Shown here: positions 1-7,970 of the stretch, piece by piece | Position numbering within the stretch: position 1 is the first letter of the stretch | How the letters are laid out: each line of letters opens with the position of its first letter | Virus record (IMG/VR): IMGVR_UViG_3300014720_000055 | Coordinates: 1-44,653 of that record | Source of the DNA: a virus | DNA length: 44,653 nt | Reading direction: 5' to 3' (one strand) | Translations under genes and position numbers: made by a program | The notes under the pieces: model-generated | What the model was told of the DNA's origin: nothing | Database searches by the model: none | What the model saw: the letters and a program-made list of their open reading frames with translations, nothing else

Positions 1-128
1 ACTGTGAGCGCGTCCGAGCCGGCGGACGCCAAATTCTTTATGGTTATGGGGGTGACGAATTTTTGTGCCACTTGCGACCTCAATCGCTATTGCTTCTCGT
101 TCGCTGGCCCCTCAGGGCCAACTATGTT
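1..128. other. Left-edge non-coding stretch with two hairpins
   Basis: No convincing gene was seen between the window edge and the end of the first tail-fibre gene. Two perfect inverted repeats are visible: a 7-bp stem (10-16 with 23-29, 6-nt loop) and a 6-bp stem (105-110 with 115-120, loop CTCA). The second lies just downstream of the tail-fibre stop and could end the long minus-strand transcript. Neither is followed by a convincing U-tract on the minus strand, so a rho-independent terminator is only a possibility. Confidence 0.3.
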
Positions 129-1448
129 TTAGACCGCGGTTACGACAATCCTGAACGCATTTGCCGCGTGGCTGCCCAACAGCACGACGGTGACCGTATC
201 CGGGTTGGTTCGGTTAACGTCGCCGACGACGGTTTCGCCCGTCGCCACCTCGTACACCTGAACGATTACGTCGGTCGTGTTGAAATTGTGGACAACGGCT
301 GTCGTCGAGGTTCCAGATGAATGCGCAGTGTTGCCCTGGGCGGCGACGCGAGCAAGGGTTGCGGTGGTTGTGGTGGCCGCGCCGGCACTCGTCTTGATAC
401 CAAGGTTCGTTCGCGCAGTGGTCGCATCCGAGGCGCCGGTACCGCCATCCGCAACGGCGACGTCCGTGCCGTTCCAGACACCCGTGGTGATCGTGCCGAG
501 TGTCGTGATGCTTGCCTGACCGGCATAGGTGGAGGCAATATCGACCGCGTCCCCAACGATTTCTGTTCTATTGGCGACGACGTTTACATTGATTGTGTTG
601 CCGGTTTGAGAAAGACCGTCACCAGGAGTAAACGAACCAGCACCCGAGAACTGCGTCCAGGCGATCGCCGTGGCGCCGACGGTAATCGTGCCGTTCGTCG
701 AGATGACGAAACCCTTGTCGGAGTTGACAGTGCCTTCTTCTACGAACGTGAATGTTCCAGGCGAGAGTTCGCCAGTGTCTGCGGTTCCGTTTGAGTCGGA
801 TGCGCGAACTGGTGCACCCGAAGCCTGAACAACGTAAATACCGTTGTCTACATGTGCGACACCTGGACCACCTTGGTCTTTAACGAGGACACGGTTGCCG
901 GCGGCAAGGGTGACTCCATCAAGTGTGTCGCCAGCCTCAAGGTCGGTTGCAAGGTTGACCGACGCAACTGTTGCGGCCCTGACCGATTGTTTGACATCAA
1001 GACCTTGGCGGGCGGCGTCAACATAACCCTTGGTGGCAATATGGGCAGCGTCTGTTGGGGTTGCAACCTTTGCGTTGCCCTGGGCATCGCGTCTTACGAG
1101 CTTGCTGGCCGTTGCATCCGACGTAGCATCGTTGAGCATTTGCCAGAACGATGCGGGCAGTAGACCGGCGCTATCCGTGTCGGCAACATTGAGAGTGAGG
1201 GTGATCGTGCCGTTTGATTCAGAAACCGTGAGGGCTTCGGCGATGCCAGCGCCGCCGCCGGAGACAATGGTGTGCGGGATTGATTTCCATGCCGAACCCG
1301 TGTAGGCGAAAATGGTGTGGGTCGCGGTGTTGAAGTACATCCGACCTTCGAAGTTGCCATCGGCCGGGTTGGTGGCAAGTTTTTCAAAGGTGGCGTTAAT
1401 CAGTTGGTTCTGATTAAGGTTTATGTTTGTCAGAAATTTTTGTGACAT
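129..1448 (-). CDS. Tail fibre / receptor-binding-type protein (439 aa)
   Basis: This is likely a trimeric tail-fibre or collar-type protein, the distal host-contact part of the virion. The N-terminus (residues 1-60) looks like a short fibre attachment region followed by a 'G..YFNT....FAYTGSAWKSI' segment common in phage fibre proteins. Near residue 330 it carries the GGTGA....ARTNLG motif typical of tail-fibre repeats. The whole chain is rich in T, A, G, V and N, as expected for a beta-structured fibre. No chaperone or enzymatic domain was recognised. It is the last gene of the minus-strand tail block and lies 9 nt downstream of a small repeat protein. Its DNA looks less GC-rich than the baseplate genes, which fits frequent exchange of host-range genes. 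The receptor is unknown. Confidence 0.75.
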   Translation of the reverse strand: MSQKFLTNINLNQNQLINATFEKLATNPADGNFEGRMYFNTATHTIFAYTGSAWKSIPHTIVSGGGAGIAEALTVSESNGTITLTLNVADTDSAGLLPASFWQMLNDATSDATASKLVRRDAQGNAKVATPTDAAHIATKGYVDAARQGLDVKQSVRAATVASVNLATDLEAGDTLDGVTLAAGNRVLVKDQGGPGVAHVDNGIYVVQASGAPVRASDSNGTADTGELSPGTFTFVEEGTVNSDKGFVISTNGTITVGATAIAWTQFSGAGSFTPGDGLSQTGNTINVNVVANRTEIVGDAVDIASTYAGQASITTLGTITTGVWNGTDVAVADGGTGASDATTARTNLGIKTSAGAATTTTATLARVAAQGNTAHSSGTSTTAVVHNFNTTDVIVQVYEVATGETVVGDVNRTNPDTVTVVLLGSHAANAFRIVVTAV

Positions 1449-1457
1449 TTTACTTCC

Positions 1458-1766
1458 TTATGTGAGATAAGCCTTACCCGAAAACGCCGCTGTGAAATTG
1501 ACCGTGATTTGAGTCGTGCTGTTATATATTACATCACCGACAACGTGCGTATCCGCAGAATCGACAATCGTTACTGAGGGTTTTCCGCCCAAGGTGTGGG
1601 TAATCACCCAGGTGGTGGAGGCCTGCCCCTGGGTGTGTTCGTGGCGACGAGTATTGGCTTGTCCGGAACTCGCCCTAACAGTTACGAGGTTTGGGGAATC
1701 CTGGTTGACAATTACTTGGTTGGGTGTGTCTTGGTTGATGTAAACCTGATTAGGCACGTTGCTCAT
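1458..1766 (-). CDS. Small repeat-containing tail protein (102 aa)
   Basis: I do not recognise a named family. Residues 5-31 hold three imperfect copies of a decapeptide of the form NQxxxNQDxP, which would suit a beta-helical or fibrous N-terminus. The second half (HTLGGKPSVTIVDSADT, VVGDVIYNSTTQITVNFT) resembles the small C-terminal beta-domains of tail-fibre-associated proteins. The start codon overlaps the stop of the upstream 131-aa gene (ATGA-type), so the two are translationally coupled. Its place between two fibre-type genes suggests an accessory tip or fibre-connector role. This rests on position and composition only. Confidence 0.6.
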   Translation of the reverse strand: MSNVPNQVYINQDTPNQVIVNQDSPNLVTVRASSGQANTRRHEHTQGQASTTWVITHTLGGKPSVTIVDSADTHVVGDVIYNSTTQITVNFTAAFSGKAYLT

Positions 1767-2158
1767 CTGGTGACCTCAGGTATCAAAGTGACATCGCCGC
1801 GGATAACTTTTGACACTGCTCCGCCAGTGCTTATGATCTCTAGGTCATAAACACCGCTAGTGGTGATGGTTGCCGTATCGGCCGCGGTAATACTTAAAGA
1901 AATTTCGTTATTTTTGGTGGGCGTCCCAGCAATGTTTGGGTTAATCGCAATTCGACCGTTTTCGGTGGTCAGGGTAATCATCGATGCTGCTGTGTCAATA
2001 GTTCTGCGGATATGCATTCGAGCAGTAAAACCAGCCAAATTGAAATTTTCAAAAGTCTGACCCGTGGGGTCCGTGGCTAGGTCTGGTTGTTCGATAGAAA
2101 TAAGGCGCCCGAATGTGGAGCCCTGCTCTATCGTTATGTTGTAGATGCCAGCGAGCAT
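1763..2158 (-). CDS. Baseplate/fibre-associated beta protein (131 aa)
   Basis: The opening (I.IEQGSTFGRLISI..., then NLAGFTARMHIRRTID) is characteristic of a widespread phage and prophage tail protein group with an 'idqGatf...pfDLtGyTarmqiR' signature, similar to the N-terminal domain of some receptor-binding or baseplate upper proteins. It ends with a beta-rich segment (GVYDLEIISTGG.VSKVIRGDVTLIPEVTR). It probably links fibres to the baseplate. A GGAGG ribosome-binding site lies about 9 nt upstream of the ATG. The gene starts 67 nt after the holin-like gene and overlaps the next gene by 4 nt. Function is inferred from family resemblance and context. Confidence 0.65.
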   Translation of the reverse strand: MLAGIYNITIEQGSTFGRLISIEQPDLATDPTGQTFENFNLAGFTARMHIRRTIDTAASMITLTTENGRIAINPNIAGTPTKNNEISLSITAADTATITTSGVYDLEIISTGGAVSKVIRGDVTLIPEVTR

Positions 2159-2200
2159 TCAGGGAACCTCCGACAGGAAAACTCCCTCCATTGTAAATCA

Positions 2201-2220
2201 CGCCGACCGTTTCGGACGGC
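2201..2220. other. Imperfect hairpin after the holin-like gene
   Basis: GCCG-A-CCG / CGG-A-CGGC (2202-2209 with 2213-2220) around a TTT loop forms an imperfect hairpin six bases beyond the holin-like stop codon on the minus strand. No T-run follows on either strand, so it is not a clear terminator. It could slow or process the transcript between lysis and fibre genes. Confidence 0.3.
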
Positions 2221-2225
2221 AAGAA

Positions 2226-2438
2226 TCAGACGACGCTCGGGGAATCCTTGTCCGGTCCTACCTTCTTGAGGCCGAAGCTCATCGCCAGCGAGGCCACGAC
2301 TGCGACCGCCCCGATCTTGAGGTTCTCTTGGTTGGTTATGGCGTCGAAGTCCGATCCCGCGACGACCCAGGCTGCTAGCCAGGCCTGCACGAAAGTCTTG
2401 ACTGCTCTCTCTGCTGCTTGCTTTAGGTGGTTTGACAT
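2226..2438 (-). CDS. Holin-like small membrane protein (70 aa)
   Basis: The protein has an N-terminal amphipathic stretch (HLKQAAERAVKTFVQAWLAAWVVAG) and a second hydrophobic segment (LKIGAVAVVASLAMSFGLKKV), then a short charged tail. This layout, 'RA.KTF.QA..A.......D........A...A..A.......' and the length match small phage holins of the r1t-like type, which make holes in the inner membrane at lysis. It lies just after the baseplate genes, a common position for lysis genes. No separate endolysin was found nearby; the peptidase domain in the tape measure is unlikely to replace it. Confidence is moderate because holins are short and divergent. Confidence 0.65.
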   Translation of the reverse strand: MSNHLKQAAERAVKTFVQAWLAAWVVAGSDFDAITNQENLKIGAVAVVASLAMSFGLKKVGPDKDSPSVV

Positions 2439-2443
2439 AGGGT

Positions 2444-2695
2444 TTATACCTCCCCTTCGCTTCCATTATCGCGGATTTGCCATTTCCCGCGGGTAATCAT
2501 GTCGGCGGCGCTCCTGAGCATTCCGTCGGCCAGCCAGGGAGTCATCCCTTCGGAGAACGACATGGCCATGTCCGACGATTCGCCGTCGACGACCTCCGCG
2601 ACCACGATGAAATTGGTTATTATCGCGTTTTTCCCGACTTTCGAGATCATCTCCGCGAACGATCTGCGAACGAAGTCGTCGAATTCGTCGTCCAT
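2444..2695 (-). CDS. Conserved phage protein of unknown function (83 aa)
   Basis: I choose the ATG at 2693-2695, giving 83 aa (begins MDDEFDDFVR), because it follows the previous gene's stop by only 5 nt and the protein has normal composition from there. The open frame continues upstream but only as an antisense-frame shadow of the neighbouring gene, rich in R, G and P. The centre (NFIVVAEVVDGESSDMAMSFSEGMTPWLADGML) resembles a small protein often found near tail or lysis genes of high-GC phages, with a pattern of a beta hairpin followed by a helix. Its role is unknown. It lies 5 nt upstream of the holin-like gene. Confidence 0.7.
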   Translation of the reverse strand: MDDEFDDFVRRSFAEMISKVGKNAIITNFIVVAEVVDGESSDMAMSFSEGMTPWLADGMLRSAADMITRGKWQIRDNGSEGEV

Positions 2696-2700
2696 CGATA

Positions 2701-3933
2701 TCAGGTCAGTTGGTGGTCTATTCTCACGCCGATGGGCTTCGCGTAGGACAGGGCCTCGAGCACCACCTGCGAGGCGCCCCCGACGTCGTCCTCGGTCGCG
2801 CCGTAGGTCTGCTCCCACGGGGTCTCTACGAGCACGGTGAAGGGTCCCTCGTGCTGCTGCGTAATCGTGACTTGCTTCGCCCCCACCATCACCCGTTTCA
2901 CCGATTCCCTCACCGCCGCGATGCTCCCGGCGCTCATGCCGTAGTAGCCGTACTCCGCCTGCCACGCGAGGAAGTCGCGGGTGACCTCGACCGTGGCCAC
3001 CGGCGGGTCGTTGACGCCGGTCGTGGAGAACCTGAGGGTGTCGGACCCGTTCAGGACGGACGCGTTCGCGTCGGGGCCGAGTACGAAGGGGTCGGACGGG
3101 TCCAGCGTCGAGCTCAGTTTCGCCACGGGCGCGGTGCCGGAGAACTGCGCCAGCCACTTCACCTCGGCGAGGCCCGCGTCGCTCGGCCAGACCAGGTCGC
3201 TGAGGGTCTCGGGGCGCGCCTCGTCGCGCCCCTCGGCCGCGTCGAAGAACCTGTAGTCGCGCAGGACCTTCACCGCCGTGTCCAGCCCGACGAACGCGAC
3301 GTCTACGAATCTGGTCACCGCCGACGCGGGGTTCTCCTCGCCGTTCGTTTCTATGAAGAAACTCGGGATGGCGGGCACCATCTGCCTCGCCGCCTCGGAG
3401 AAATTCCCGTGGTCGAGCGTCCCGGACAGGACGGGGTTGGCGAAGTAAACGTCGTCGGATGCGTCGGTCGGCGTCAGGGTGACCTCTAGGTCCACCCGCG
3501 GGACGGACAGGCCCAGCTTGTCGACTACGACCAGGTCCGACCTGAAGACGGCCCACGACAGGTCGCTCAGCGCGTCCGCGCTCGGCGACTCCGGCTGGGG
3601 ATCCACGGTGAATGTCTTGGTGGACGAGCTCGCCGAGATTGCCGCCGAGTCCGTCACGACCACCGTGACGGTTCCCCCCGATTGCATCTTCGCGGCGAAG
3701 GCCAGTTCGATCGGCTGGAGATGGTCCTCGGCCGTCAGGTCCACCGAGTCGATGTTGACGACGACCGGCCCCGTGAACCTGGCCTGCTTGTAGGACTGGT
3801 CGTCCGGCCAGAACTCCGACTGCTCGATCTCGAAGCTCGCGTTGTTCGCGAACCAGGCGGAGGAACTGTTCAGGACGCTGATCTTTGCCGCCAGCTCGGG
3901 GAGCCGGTTCCTCACGGCCCTCTCGATCGTCAC
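2701..3933 (-). CDS. Baseplate protein, gpI-like (410 aa)
   Basis: This is probably the P2 gpI / phage tail protein I equivalent, which joins the baseplate wedge to the fibres. It follows directly after the gpJ-like gene, as in P2. The middle (about residues 185-270) contains an 'IPSFFIETNGEENPASAVTRF....' region and an 'LAEVKWLAQFSGTAP' segment that match the helical gpI core with its W-L-A...G signature. The N-terminal third is a beta-rich insertion, so the protein is longer than classical gpI (about 180 aa). The C-terminal part (REAVKRVMVGAK-like, then VLVETPWEQ) appears conserved in actinophage-type baseplates. Its start overlaps the gpJ-like stop by 4 nt. Confidence 0.6.
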   Translation of the reverse strand: MTIERAVRNRLPELAAKISVLNSSSAWFANNASFEIEQSEFWPDDQSYKQARFTGPVVVNIDSVDLTAEDHLQPIELAFAAKMQSGGTVTVVVTDSAAISASSSTKTFTVDPQPESPSADALSDLSWAVFRSDLVVVDKLGLSVPRVDLEVTLTPTDASDDVYFANPVLSGTLDHGNFSEAARQMVPAIPSFFIETNGEENPASAVTRFVDVAFVGLDTAVKVLRDYRFFDAAEGRDEARPETLSDLVWPSDAGLAEVKWLAQFSGTAPVAKLSSTLDPSDPFVLGPDANASVLNGSDTLRFSTTGVNDPPVATVEVTRDFLAWQAEYGYYGMSAGSIAAVRESVKRVMVGAKQVTITQQHEGPFTVLVETPWEQTYGATEDDVGGASQVVLEALSYAKPIGVRIDHQLT

Positions 3934-5660
3934 AGCGTCACCACCTCGACGCTGGCCCTAGGGAGCAGCCCTGCGTAGAGGGCCGCGTACCCCGTCACCT
4001 GCGGCCCGGCGACAATCTCCTCGACGAGCTTCTCGTTCCCCTTGCGGCTGGCCGGGTACTCGGGGACCTCGACCTCGAAGGACGAGACGTAGTCGACGCC
4101 ATTCACGTTGGACGCCGCCGCCACGACCTCGAAGACCCTGACCACGCTCTCGAAATCCAGCCATTCGTCCGGGGACACGAGCTTCTCCACCGCGTCCTTG
4201 ACGGACTGCCCGACCGTGAGGGCGCTGAAACCGGGCGAAATTCCGATGGTCATCTGGATGTTGATGTCGTAGGTCCACGCGTCGAGGACCTTGAACTTGA
4301 GGCCCGCGGGGATCCTCTCGGCCACGTCGTCCTCGATGGACTCCCTCGCGCTCCTGCCGATCGGCTCGCCGTCGTCCCCGCACACGAACATGACGAAGAA
4401 TCCGGGTTCCTCCGTGTTCCCCATGTAGGACAACAGGAGCGGGTCCAGCAGGACCACGTCGACGAGCGGGCCGGTCGCGTCAGTGTCGGTGACGGCGTCG
4501 GTGTACGTGACGACCCCGGAGGCGCTCACGGCCAGCGAGTCGTCCGTGGTCGTGAAGGTCCCAGACGGGAAGTCCTCGGCGAACCCGCTCTCCCCGTAGA
4601 GGTCCGGCGTGATGATCCTGTAGATCGTTCCCGGGTAGTCGTCGGTCTCGTCCTCGAACGACGACGAAGTCCTCACCGTGGCGGCGGTCCCCGCGTGCGA
4701 CGAGTTGCCAACTAGCGAAACGGTTCCGGCGACGGTCTGCGCGCCGCTGGTCGCGCTGGCGTAGCTGAGCTGCGTCGAGGACGGAACCGCCGTCACCGCG
4801 TGCGTGCCGTTGTAGCCCGCCGGCGTGATTCCCGCGACGGTCACGACGTGCCCGACCTGCAACCCGTGGGCCGATGTGGTCGTGATCGTCGCCGTCGTCC
4901 CGTTGCCTGTCGCCGCCGTCGTCGCCCCGCCGACCTGACCGGATTGGGCCCTGTGCTCGACGGCCTTCGTGAGGTCGTAGACCTTGACCCTCTTGACCTC
5001 GGTGTAGGTCCTGAGGACGTAGTTCTCGATCTGCTTCGCGGTGTTGAGGGTGGCGCTGAGCGACTGGAGGAACGTGGTGGCGCGGTTGAGGAACTCGGCC
5101 TCGGTCTCGGGGTTCTGCCCCTGCGTGACCTCGGCCGTCGTCGCGCACGAGAACACCACCGTGCTGGGGGTGTTCGAGACCAGCTGGGTTCCCACCGCGA
5201 AGCTCGGTATCTGTCCGAGGACGAGAGATTTCAGCGTCGCCGAAACGGTGAGCGAGTTGGCCGCGGCCGTCACGGGGTCTTCCAGCGCGAACGGGTACTC
5301 GATGGTCTCGACGCCGTTGTAGTAGCTGAAGGAGAATATCGTGTCCTCCGGCACGGTGTCGCCTTCGCTGAAAAGCGTGAGGAGCACCTGCACGGTCGGC
5401 TGCGTCGCCTCGTTTCTCTCGACCCCCATGACTCTCATGATCCCCTCCATGAGCTCGTCGGGGAGGCGGTTGACGGCGCCCATGGCGCTGGCCCCGATGA
5501 GGGCGCCCGCCTGCAGGATCGCGTCCTCGAGCGTGCCCGGTCTAGGGTTGAACTCGGGGAGCGCAGTCCTCGCGTACGTGACCGCCTGCTTGTAGAGATC
5601 CTGCGGCTGGACGTCGTACTCCGTGAGGTCTATGTACGCGCTGAAATCGGGGGACGCCAT
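3930..5660 (-). CDS. Baseplate J-like wedge protein (576 aa)
   Basis: This matches the baseplate J family (P2 gpJ, T4 gp6), the wedge ring that controls baseplate opening. The N-terminal region (TLEDAILQAGALIGASAMGAVNRLPDELMEGIMRVMGVERNEAT) and the 'TEAEFLNRATTFLQSLSATLNTAKQIENYVLRTY.EVKRVKVYDL' stretch (about residues 185-230) are typical of the family. The C-terminal part (GQSVKDAVEKLVSPDEWLDFE, then VNGVDYVSSFEVEVP) is the usual gpJ end. Residues about 245-320 are an inserted beta domain with 'SAHGLQVGHVVTVAGITPAGYNG', which resembles a segment of the head-tail connector at 18415. The gene shares one base with the gp25-like gene upstream and overlaps gpI by 4 nt. Confidence 0.88.
   Translation of the reverse strand: MASPDFSAYIDLTEYDVQPQDLYKQAVTYARTALPEFNPRPGTLEDAILQAGALIGASAMGAVNRLPDELMEGIMRVMGVERNEATQPTVQVLLTLFSEGDTVPEDTIFSFSYYNGVETIEYPFALEDPVTAAANSLTVSATLKSLVLGQIPSFAVGTQLVSNTPSTVVFSCATTAEVTQGQNPETEAEFLNRATTFLQSLSATLNTAKQIENYVLRTYTEVKRVKVYDLTKAVEHRAQSGQVGGATTAATGNGTTATITTTSAHGLQVGHVVTVAGITPAGYNGTHAVTAVPSSTQLSYASATSGAQTVAGTVSLVGNSSHAGTAATVRTSSSFEDETDDYPGTIYRIITPDLYGESGFAEDFPSGTFTTTDDSLAVSASGVVTYTDAVTDTDATGPLVDVVLLDPLLLSYMGNTEEPGFFVMFVCGDDGEPIGRSARESIEDDVAERIPAGLKFKVLDAWTYDINIQMTIGISPGFSALTVGQSVKDAVEKLVSPDEWLDFESVVRVFEVVAAASNVNGVDYVSSFEVEVPEYPASRKGNEKLVEEIVAGPQVTGYAALYAGLLPRASVEVVTL
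4701..4928 (-). other. Inserted E1-FCCH-like beta domain in the baseplate J protein
   Basis: Residues about 245-320 contain the pattern G.GTTATITT.SAHGLQVGHVVTVAGITPAGYNG....VTAV.SSTQLSYA...GAQTVAGTV. This 'HGL..Gd.V.vsG...ayNG...V' signature is what I recall as the E1_FCCH-like module seen in many phage virion proteins. It interrupts the gpJ fold between a conserved helical region and the C-terminal domain. A related copy lies in the connector at 18697-18912. Confidence 0.6.
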
Positions 5661-5962
5661 TACTCGACCTCGTAGTCGACGACGAGCTCGGCCAGGCCGG
5701 GCGACGAGGCGTCGCCGAGTTCAAATTTTTTCACGATGATTTCCGGCCAGTAGCCCGCGATCGTCGACCTGAAGCCCGACGGCTCGCCGCGGCTGAAACT
5801 GGGGTCCTTGGTTCCGAACGACGGGTCCAGCGGGAGCCCGCCGGGTTCGGTCTCGATGACGGCGGCGATGACCTGGTTGTAGTACTCGCGGGTTTCGTCG
5901 GCCAGCTTGAACGCCGAGCCGCCTTTCCTCGAGAAACTGAGGGGCACTCTGAAGGTGGACAC
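5660..5962 (-). CDS. gp25-like baseplate wedge protein (100 aa)
   Basis: This short protein belongs to the T4 gp25 / P2 gpW family, which helps nucleate the sheath on the baseplate. The key signature is visible: 'ETEPGGLPLDPSFGTKDP' (about residues 37-54), matching the conserved 'xxPGErplrPdFG' of the family. The length of about 100 aa is normal. It lies between the spike protein and the gpJ-like protein, the usual order (V, W/25, J, I). It shares a single base with the downstream gpJ-like start. Confidence 0.82.
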   Translation of the reverse strand: MSTFRVPLSFSRKGGSAFKLADETREYYNQVIAAVIETEPGGLPLDPSFGTKDPSFSRGEPSGFRSTIAGYWPEIIVKKFELGDASSPGLAELVVDYEVE

Positions 5963-5980
5963 GGCTCAATTATCTCACGA

Positions 5981-6394
5981 TCAGGGCGACGGGGGGGCGT
6001 AGTCGAGGACGTACCCGGGCGCCTTCGATATCAGCTTCGAGAGCAGGTCTGCGACCTTGTCGTCGACGTACTTCTTGTTGGCCGCGTCCTCGTCGTCGAC
6101 GGGGGTCTCGACGCCCACGAGCTTGAAGTTCCTGTTCTCGGCGCCGAGGACCACCATCTTCTGGCGCCTGCCCTCGGTGAAGCCCACGATGACCGACCTG
6201 CCGTTTTTCGGTTTCTGACCGAAGACCTGGCACGGTCCGAAGATTTGGTTGGGCGCGAGATTCGGCACCGACACGTAGACCCCGGTCGCGTCCGACCTGA
6301 CGACGGTGCCGACGAAGACCGAGTTGGCGTTCACGGGAACCGCCGAGCCCTTCGTCTGGTTCGTCACCTCGAAATTCGGTCTCGTCTTGAACAT
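5981..6394 (-). CDS. gpV-like baseplate spike / OB-fold protein (137 aa)
   Basis: Probably the P2 gpV / T4 gp5 OB-fold equivalent, forming the central spike under the tail tube. The chain has 'GTVVRSDATGVYVSVPNLAPNQIFGPCQVFG' and then 'NGRSVIVGFTEGRRQKMVVLGAEN', the usual OB-fold pattern of this family in which a 'vlV.F.gG....pvVlG' strand pair closes the barrel. The C-terminus (VDDEDAANKKYVDDKVADLLSKL) resembles a fibre-type linker motif, and no long triple beta-helix follows. It sits between the hub gene (gpD-like) and the gp25-like gene. Family assignment is moderately confident. Confidence 0.68.
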   Translation of the reverse strand: MFKTRPNFEVTNQTKGSAVPVNANSVFVGTVVRSDATGVYVSVPNLAPNQIFGPCQVFGQKPKNGRSVIVGFTEGRRQKMVVLGAENRNFKLVGVETPVDDEDAANKKYVDDKVADLLSKLISKAPGYVLDYAPPSP

Positions 6395-6399
6395 TTCGC

Positions 6400-7956
6400 C
6401 TAATCCTTGTCGGGTTTGTCCTGGTTCTTCGGTTTCTGGACCATCACCAGCTGGATGCTCACGGGTTCGCTCGTGAATTCCGAGAAGTTCACGTCCTGCA
6501 CGAGGTACCCCGCCACGAACCTGTCCGGCACGCTCGTCAGGTAGACCGTGTGGCCCGGCTTGACAATTCTACCAATCGGGGAAAGTAGCTCGCAGGAACC
6601 CGTCCCCTCCAGTCCGTCGTTCTCGCTCACCCTGACGCTCGGCCACGTCGCGAGCTCGAATATCCCGTTGTCGTCCCGCCAGGTGACCGAACCGTCGAAG
6701 ATTATGCTCCCGTCGTCCGCGATGCCTATCGGCCTGCCGCCGAGGACGCGGACGGACTTGGCCCCGTTGTTCGGCTCGTCCGGTTTGTACCGGAGATCGA
6801 GGTAGCGCTGCTTCTTCCCCTTCTTGCTCGTCTTCTCCGCCAGCCCGAACTTCCACATCAGCCACTGCCCCGACCCGTAGACGAGCGTGTTGTCCACCTC
6901 GAACACGAAGAACTGCCCTTCCGACCCGGTCTGTGTCAGCACGGTCCAGACGGACTCGTCCGAGTTCTGGCCCCTTCCCTTGAACACCGACTGCTGCTTG
7001 TTGTTCTTCTCCCCCACGAAGTTCATCCCGCACCTCGCCGCCGCGCGCCTCGCGTACTCGAACCCGGTGGAGGCGGTGATTGACTCGGGCTTCTTGTCCC
7101 TCCTCAGCTCCTGCACGCACTTCGGGGCGAACTCCACGGTCGCCTGCGGGTAGCCGGCCGTGCCGGGCCCCGAGTCGCAGGACACGACCTCGAAGAGCAG
7201 GCCCCTGTACTTGTACTCCCTCCTCGGGTCGAAGTACCCGTTCCTCGTCAGGTCGTAGTTCCTGTCGTCGTAGGTGGCGGTCAGCTGCGTCGTGAGCGTC
7301 ATGGAGTAGCTGACGTCCAGACTCAGGAGCCTGCCCGACAGGAAGTCCTGGTCCTCCCTCTTGATCCCGGCGATCGCGAACACGTTGGTGATGAACCCCG
7401 AGTCGGACGGCAAGACGAGGTTCGGCTCGTTGGAGTAGTTCTGCGTCGACCAGGGCTTCAGCGTCGGGTCTTCGGCCAGGAAACGCTCCAGCCTCTTCTC
7501 CTCGAGGAGGTGGAGCGCCTCCGCGTAGGCGTCGGCGAGGAACAGGCGTTTGGTCTTGCCGTTCTTTCGGCTCACCATCACCGACTCGTTCTTGAATATC
7601 CCGAGGTGCAGGCCGTCGAGGAGGAACTTGTCCGTCGCCTGCTTCTCGGTGAGCACGAGCTGCCTCTCTATGTCGAGGGACGGGAGGACGACCATGACCT
7701 TCTGGCCCGGGAACCTCTCGATCTGGAGCGGGCCGACGGTCAGGGAGAGAACGGTTCCGTACTCGAAGTCCACGCCCCGCTTCTTCGCGAGGGGCACTAT
7801 GCGCCTCCCGTCGAGGCTCAGCTTCACGGGCCTCCTGCCCTCGAGGTTTATGGTTCCGTACTCGAGGGGCTCCGGGATGTTCACCTCGGCCCCGGAGTCC
7901 CGGTCCTTGACGACCTGCGGCGGGGTCGGGTATCCGACGAAAATAGGTGTGGGCAT
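6400..7956 (-). CDS. Tail hub protein, gpD / gp27-like (518 aa)
   Basis: The position between the tube-initiator-like gene and the spike gene, together with a length near 500 aa, points to the hub (late control gene D, T4 gp27), which binds the end of the tail tube and the spike. Visible supporting segments are 'SGRLLSLDVSYSMTLTTQLTATYDDRN' (about residues 213-240), 'ASTGFEYARRAAARCGMNFVGE' (about 295-317) and 'ESVWTVLTQTGSEGQFFVFEVDNTLVYGS' (about 335-365); the last is the typical 'w.vl..lA.e.g...f...g..l.f..' hub pattern. The C-terminal end (PGHTVYLTSVPDRFVAGYLVQDVNFSEFTSEPVSIQL) is also hub-like. An AGAAGG site lies just upstream of the ATG. Confidence 0.72.
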   Translation of the reverse strand: MPTPIFVGYPTPPQVVKDRDSGAEVNIPEPLEYGTINLEGRRPVKLSLDGRRIVPLAKKRGVDFEYGTVLSLTVGPLQIERFPGQKVMVVLPSLDIERQLVLTEKQATDKFLLDGLHLGIFKNESVMVSRKNGKTKRLFLADAYAEALHLLEEKRLERFLAEDPTLKPWSTQNYSNEPNLVLPSDSGFITNVFAIAGIKREDQDFLSGRLLSLDVSYSMTLTTQLTATYDDRNYDLTRNGYFDPRREYKYRGLLFEVVSCDSGPGTAGYPQATVEFAPKCVQELRRDKKPESITASTGFEYARRAAARCGMNFVGEKNNKQQSVFKGRGQNSDESVWTVLTQTGSEGQFFVFEVDNTLVYGSGQWLMWKFGLAEKTSKKGKKQRYLDLRYKPDEPNNGAKSVRVLGGRPIGIADDGSIIFDGSVTWRDDNGIFELATWPSVRVSENDGLEGTGSCELLSPIGRIVKPGHTVYLTSVPDRFVAGYLVQDVNFSEFTSEPVSIQLVMVQKPKNQDKPDKD

Positions 7957-7970
7957 CTATGCCTTCTTTT

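Noticed and set aside
2710-3489. Long plus-strand open frame opposite the gpI-like gene
   Set aside because: The product is R/G/H/V-rich, typical of the antisense frame of a GC-rich gene, with no motif or ribosome-binding site. The minus-strand protein is the real one.
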